A stretch of DNA of 6,808 nucleotides from positions 1-6,808 of the forward strand of contig JACMJI010000256.1 of the NCBI GenBank assembly GCA_014380705.1, given 5' to 3'. A program made the translations under genes and the position numbers. This document shows, piece by piece, positions 4,935 to 6,808 of this stretch (positions are counted from its first letter, which is position 1; each line of letters starts with the position of its first letter). The DNA comes from Gorillibacterium sp. GTDB lineage: Bacteria > Bacillota > Bacilli > Paenibacillales > NBRC-103111. Under the pieces are notes generated by a model. It searched no databases and was not told the DNA's origin. It was given only the letters and a program-made list of their open reading frames with translations.

Positions 4935-6146
4935 ATGCATGGAATTGTCATGAAAATAACTGAAAAGTGTATCGTCGTTCTCACTGAGGATGGTCGGTTC
5001 CATAATTTGCCTCATCCCTCCGTACTGCCGGGTTTGGGAGATAAAATAGAGGTCGCCCCGAAGCTGCAGATTATTCGGAATAAGAAAAATCATTGGCTTT
5101 TGAGGAAAACATGGGGAATTGCCGCCTCTGTTCTGTTACTCATCGGTCTTGCCTTTGTCTTACAGTCTATGCAAGGATCAACGCAGCTAGTTGCGTTGGT
5201 GGCGATCGATATCAACCCAAGCATTGAGCTTTTTGTTAATAAAAAAGGGAATGTCCAAAAAGTGAACCTGATCAATGATGATGCCAGGTCATTGCTCTCA
5301 GAGAAGGAATTGCAAGGGCAGGAATTCTATCAAGCCGTTCACTTGATCCTTTCAAAAGCGGAGGAGCAAGGGTACTTGGATGCCAAAACCGAGAAAAAGT
5401 GGATTTGGGTATCCGTTGCTGAGAGAAATGCTTCCTTCCACGTGGAGCCGGAGAAAATGATCCATGATGGTCAAGACTATAAAATCAATATGCACACTGC
5501 AAACCGAAACCAGATCGAGAAGGCGAAGGGTTCAGGGTTGACCCTAAACAAATATGTCGTTTATGAACAGGCGAAGGATAAAGGGGTCGAATTGAACTTC
5601 GAGGATTTGCGTACCCATTCGATCATCTCAACACTTACAAGCGCAGGGATCGATCCGGAGCAATTATTTGATAAGAATCCTGGGGTATTACGGCCAACCC
5701 CACCTCAAGAGAATGCAGGAAAGCAGTCCCATAACGAGGCACATCCTCAGGAATCGTCCAACCAAAATCTACCTATAGAGTCACATAATGAGCATTCACC
5801 AGGCAAAGAAAAAGAAAAAGAAAAAATAAAAGAAAAAGAAAAAGAAAAAGAAAAAGAAAAAATAAAAGAAAAAATAAAACCTGCCAAGACTAAACAAGTC
5901 GAGAAGGCCACATCAGATGAGACAAAACCAGTCATTGAATCGCTGAACACAGATAAGGAACATGAATATCGCAAATCGAAGAAGGATAAGCTCTCACAGA
6001 AGCAGGAGCTATCCGGCAAGGTTCAGCAGCCGTCTACTATCGTAGATTTGTTGCCTAAACCAACTCCGAGAACAACAACTGAAGATGAACAGAAATCATA
6101 TAAGAAGGAGAAGGAGAAGGAGAAACATAAAGAAAAGGATAAATAG
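4935..6146 (+). CDS. rsgI: RsgI-type membrane anti-sigma factor
   Basis: A protein of about 403 residues that should hold SigI inactive at the membrane and release it after regulated cleavage. Order of parts: cytoplasmic RsgI N-terminal domain (about 1-47, opening MHGIVMKI and VVLTEDGRF); one membrane segment (about 59-77); an extracytoplasmic domain (about 80-247) beginning with VAIDINPSIEL, where the Asn-Pro bond (N94-P95) is the autoproteolysis site described for clostridial RsgI proteins; and a Pro/Gln/Lys/Glu-rich low-complexity tail from about 250. No carbohydrate-binding or enzymatic domain follows, unlike many Clostridium RsgI proteins, so the tail may only interact with wall polymers. 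Four start codons occur in a row (GTG 4926, ATG 4929, 4932, 4935); GAGGAG at 4921-4926 is best spaced for 4935. The Lys/Glu tail includes long runs of alternating K and E (about 291-315 and 390-403). Confidence 0.88.
   Translation: MHGIVMKITEKCIVVLTEDGRFHNLPHPSVLPGLGDKIEVAPKLQIIRNKKNHWLLRKTWGIAASVLLLIGLAFVLQSMQGSTQLVALVAIDINPSIELFVNKKGNVQKVNLINDDARSLLSEKELQGQEFYQAVHLILSKAEEQGYLDAKTEKKWIWVSVAERNASFHVEPEKMIHDGQDYKINMHTANRNQIEKAKGSGLTLNKYVVYEQAKDKGVELNFEDLRTHSIISTLTSAGIDPEQLFDKNPGVLRPTPPQENAGKQSHNEAHPQESSNQNLPIESHNEHSPGKEKEKEKIKEKEKEKEKEKIKEKIKPAKTKQVEKATSDETKPVIESLNTDKEHEYRKSKKDKLSQKQELSGKVQQPSTIVDLLPKPTPRTTTEDEQKSYKKEKEKEKHKEKDK
5805..5879 (+). repeat. AAAGAA hexamer tract encoding the Lys/Glu repeat of RsgI
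   Basis: This purine-only stretch is built mostly of AAAGAA units with three AAAATA interruptions, encoding alternating Lys-Glu with three Ile. Because the unit is six bases, gain or loss of copies keeps the reading frame, so tail length could vary between strains without inactivating the gene. Confidence 0.85.
6103..6143 (+). repeat. Second purine-rich Lys/Glu tract at the RsgI C-terminus
   Basis: AAGGAG and AAAGAA-type units encode the final K/E-rich residues of the anti-sigma protein. Codon use differs from the first tract (AAG GAG versus AAA GAA), so the two were not copied from one another recently. Confidence 0.65.
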
Positions 6147-6167
6147 TTAAATCTTTTTTAGGAGCGC

Positions 6168-6197
6168 CCCCCACAAAACGATAGGTTTCGACGTAAT
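6168..6197 (+). promoter_or_regulatory. Putative SigI-type promoter upstream of the zinc-ribbon gene
   Basis: The last five bases of a C6 run (6168-6172) are followed, after exactly 19 bases, by CGTAAT (6192-6197). Bases after the C run (ACAAAACGA) resemble those upstream of sigI (ATAAACGA). Transcription would start near 6204, about 32 bases before the GTG at 6236, a normal leader length. Confidence 0.5.
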
Positions 6198-6218
6198 ATC
6201 CTCATGTGCAAAAACAAT

Positions 6219-6226
6219 GGGGGGGG
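6219..6226 (+). repeat. G8 homopolymer that may act as the ribosome binding site
   Basis: Eight consecutive G lie 9 bases before the GTG at 6236, the only candidate Shine-Dalgarno sequence for that start. If translation instead began at the GTG at 6206, the tract would lie in codons 5-7 and slippage would shift the frame. Confidence 0.5.
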
Positions 6227-6235
6227 TTACGGCGG

Positions 6236-6436
6236 GTGTTAATCAATTGCAAACATTGTGGACATCTAATGATCTGGAAGCCATCCCATTTGTGCAGCAA
6301 TTGCCTTAAACTCCAGCGGGAGGATGTAAGGAAGATCAGGGAATACCTTGAGATCCACCCCCGAGCTAACATCTACGAGGTGGAGCAAATGACAGGAGTC
6401 TCTTGGACAACAATAAGAGAGATCACATCGGACTAA
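6236..6436 (+). CDS. Small zinc-ribbon / helix-turn-helix protein (YvyF-like)
   Basis: A 66-residue protein with a four-Cys zinc ribbon (C5, C8 in CKHCG; C20, C23 in CSNC), then a charged helix (about 26-41), then an HTH-like segment (about 43-65) whose ANIYEVEQMTGVSWTTI reads like a DNA-binding turn. This layout recalls YvyF/TIGR03826 proteins of flagellar operons, but the flanking genes here are not flagellar, so the role is unknown; a small transcription regulator is inferred. The frame can be extended to a GTG at 6206. That start lacks an SD, would coincide almost with the predicted transcription start, and would add a Trp-Gly-Gly-Leu-Arg-Arg stretch. The GTG at 6236 places the zinc ribbon at the N-terminus as in YvyF. 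It sits 89 bases after rsgI with its own SigI-type promoter. Confidence 0.7.
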   Translation: MLINCKHCGHLMIWKPSHLCSNCLKLQREDVRKIREYLEIHPRANIYEVEQMTGVSWTTIREITSD

Positions 6437-6448
6437 GGGTACGACACT

Positions 6449-6466
6449 ACCGTTGCAAGGCAAGGT
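6449..6466 (+). terminator. Weak terminator-like hairpin after the zinc-ribbon gene
   Basis: ACC, a bulged G, TTGC, loop AAG, then GCAAGGT form a 7-bp stem. TTGGTTAATTTTT follows; the T run starts about eight bases late, so termination would be inefficient at best. Confidence 0.25.
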
Positions 6467-6502
6467 TTGGTTAATTTTTCCCACCAAGAGAGGATGTTAA
6501 CA

Positions 6503-6808
6503 ATGAAAAAAATGAAAAATGTACTGTGTTTATTACTTATTTGCTTCCTTACCTTTGGATCTGTCAGTCAAATAATGGCCGCGAAGGATACGAAAGGCAC
6601 GGCTTCAAAGAAAGCCCGCGTTCAAACCATGTTGGATAGCACTTTTCAACCGAATCAACCGGTAACCCGCATTCAAGCCATCACTTCGATCGTGAGATTA
6701 ATAGGATTTGAGAATGAAGCAAAAGCAGTATCCGCCTCTACCAAGCTTCCATTTAAGGATGCGAGTCAGTTGGACAAGAAGTATCCAGGGGCTAAAGGCT
6801 ATGTTGTC
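6503..6808 (+). CDS. Secreted S-layer-homology (SLH) domain protein, 5' part only
   Basis: An open frame of 102 codons that runs off the window without a stop. Start: the ATG at 6503 has AGAGG (6489-6493) at 9 bases' distance. The product begins with a classic Sec signal (MKKMKN, hydrophobic core, cleavage probably after MAA near residue 27). After a short basic linker, residues about 49-102 match an SLH repeat: FQPNQPVTRIQAITSIVRLIGF, then LPFKDASQLD and GAKGYVV. SLH domains bind pyruvylated secondary wall polymer and hold proteins at the surface of Bacillus and Paenibacillus relatives. The rest, and any catalytic domain, lies beyond 6808. Its position behind sigI-rsgI makes SigI control possible, but no CCCCC/CGTA promoter is seen in the 66-base gap before it, so it may be read through from the zinc-ribbon gene. 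Confidence 0.83.
   Translation, partial: MKKMKNVLCLLLICFLTFGSVSQIMAAKDTKGTASKKARVQTMLDSTFQPNQPVTRIQAITSIVRLIGFENEAKAVSASTKLPFKDASQLDKKYPGAKGYVV

Noticed and set aside
5747..6019. Minus-strand frame giving a Phe/Ser-rich hydrophobic protein
   Set aside because: It is the antisense of the RsgI Lys/Glu tract; the Phe-Ser repeats simply mirror the AAAGAA units.

Overview
The window looks like chromosome of a Gram-positive, endospore-former-type Bacillota, most likely Paenibacillus or a close relative. The reasons are Bacillus-type Shine-Dalgarno sites, a SigI/RsgI pair, a lipobox lipoprotein, an S-layer-homology (SLH) protein and moderate base composition. This is inferred from gene families, not from a database match. 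No rRNA, tRNA, CRISPR array, insertion sequence or phage gene was seen.

Left half (1-4064): three genes resemble parts of the flavin-based extracellular electron transfer (EET) system described in Listeria. On the minus strand lie a two-domain FMN-binding lipoprotein (PplA-like) and, downstream of it, a type II NADH dehydrogenase fused to a C-terminal membrane domain (Ndh2-like). Diverging on the plus strand is a UbiA/MenA-family prenyltransferase (DmkA-like) that would make a quinone carrier. Together they suggest a route NADH -> membrane quinone -> surface flavoprotein -> external acceptor. The other Listeria components (EetA, EetB, DmkB, the ApbE-type flavin transferase FmnB) are not in the window. 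The divergent region carries a perfect TGTGA-N6-TCACA palindrome (Fnr/Rex type). A one-mismatch copy lies upstream of ndh2. The ndh2 leader holds an extended -10 box, four TTWACCTW-type repeats, a hairpin at the predicted transcript start and a hexamer tandem repeat.

Right half (4065-6808): this is an envelope-signalling module on the plus strand. It comprises SigI, its membrane anti-sigma factor RsgI (start codons directly at the sigI stop, with an Asn-Pro self-cleavage motif and a long Lys/Glu-rich tail), a small zinc-ribbon/HTH protein, and the 5' part of a secreted SLH protein that runs off the window. CCCCC-N19-CGTA(T/A)T elements, resembling SigI promoters, precede both sigI and the zinc-ribbon gene.

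The two halves look functionally independent. Intergenic stretches are all below 300 bases; the longest, 1856-2091, is described in the feature list.
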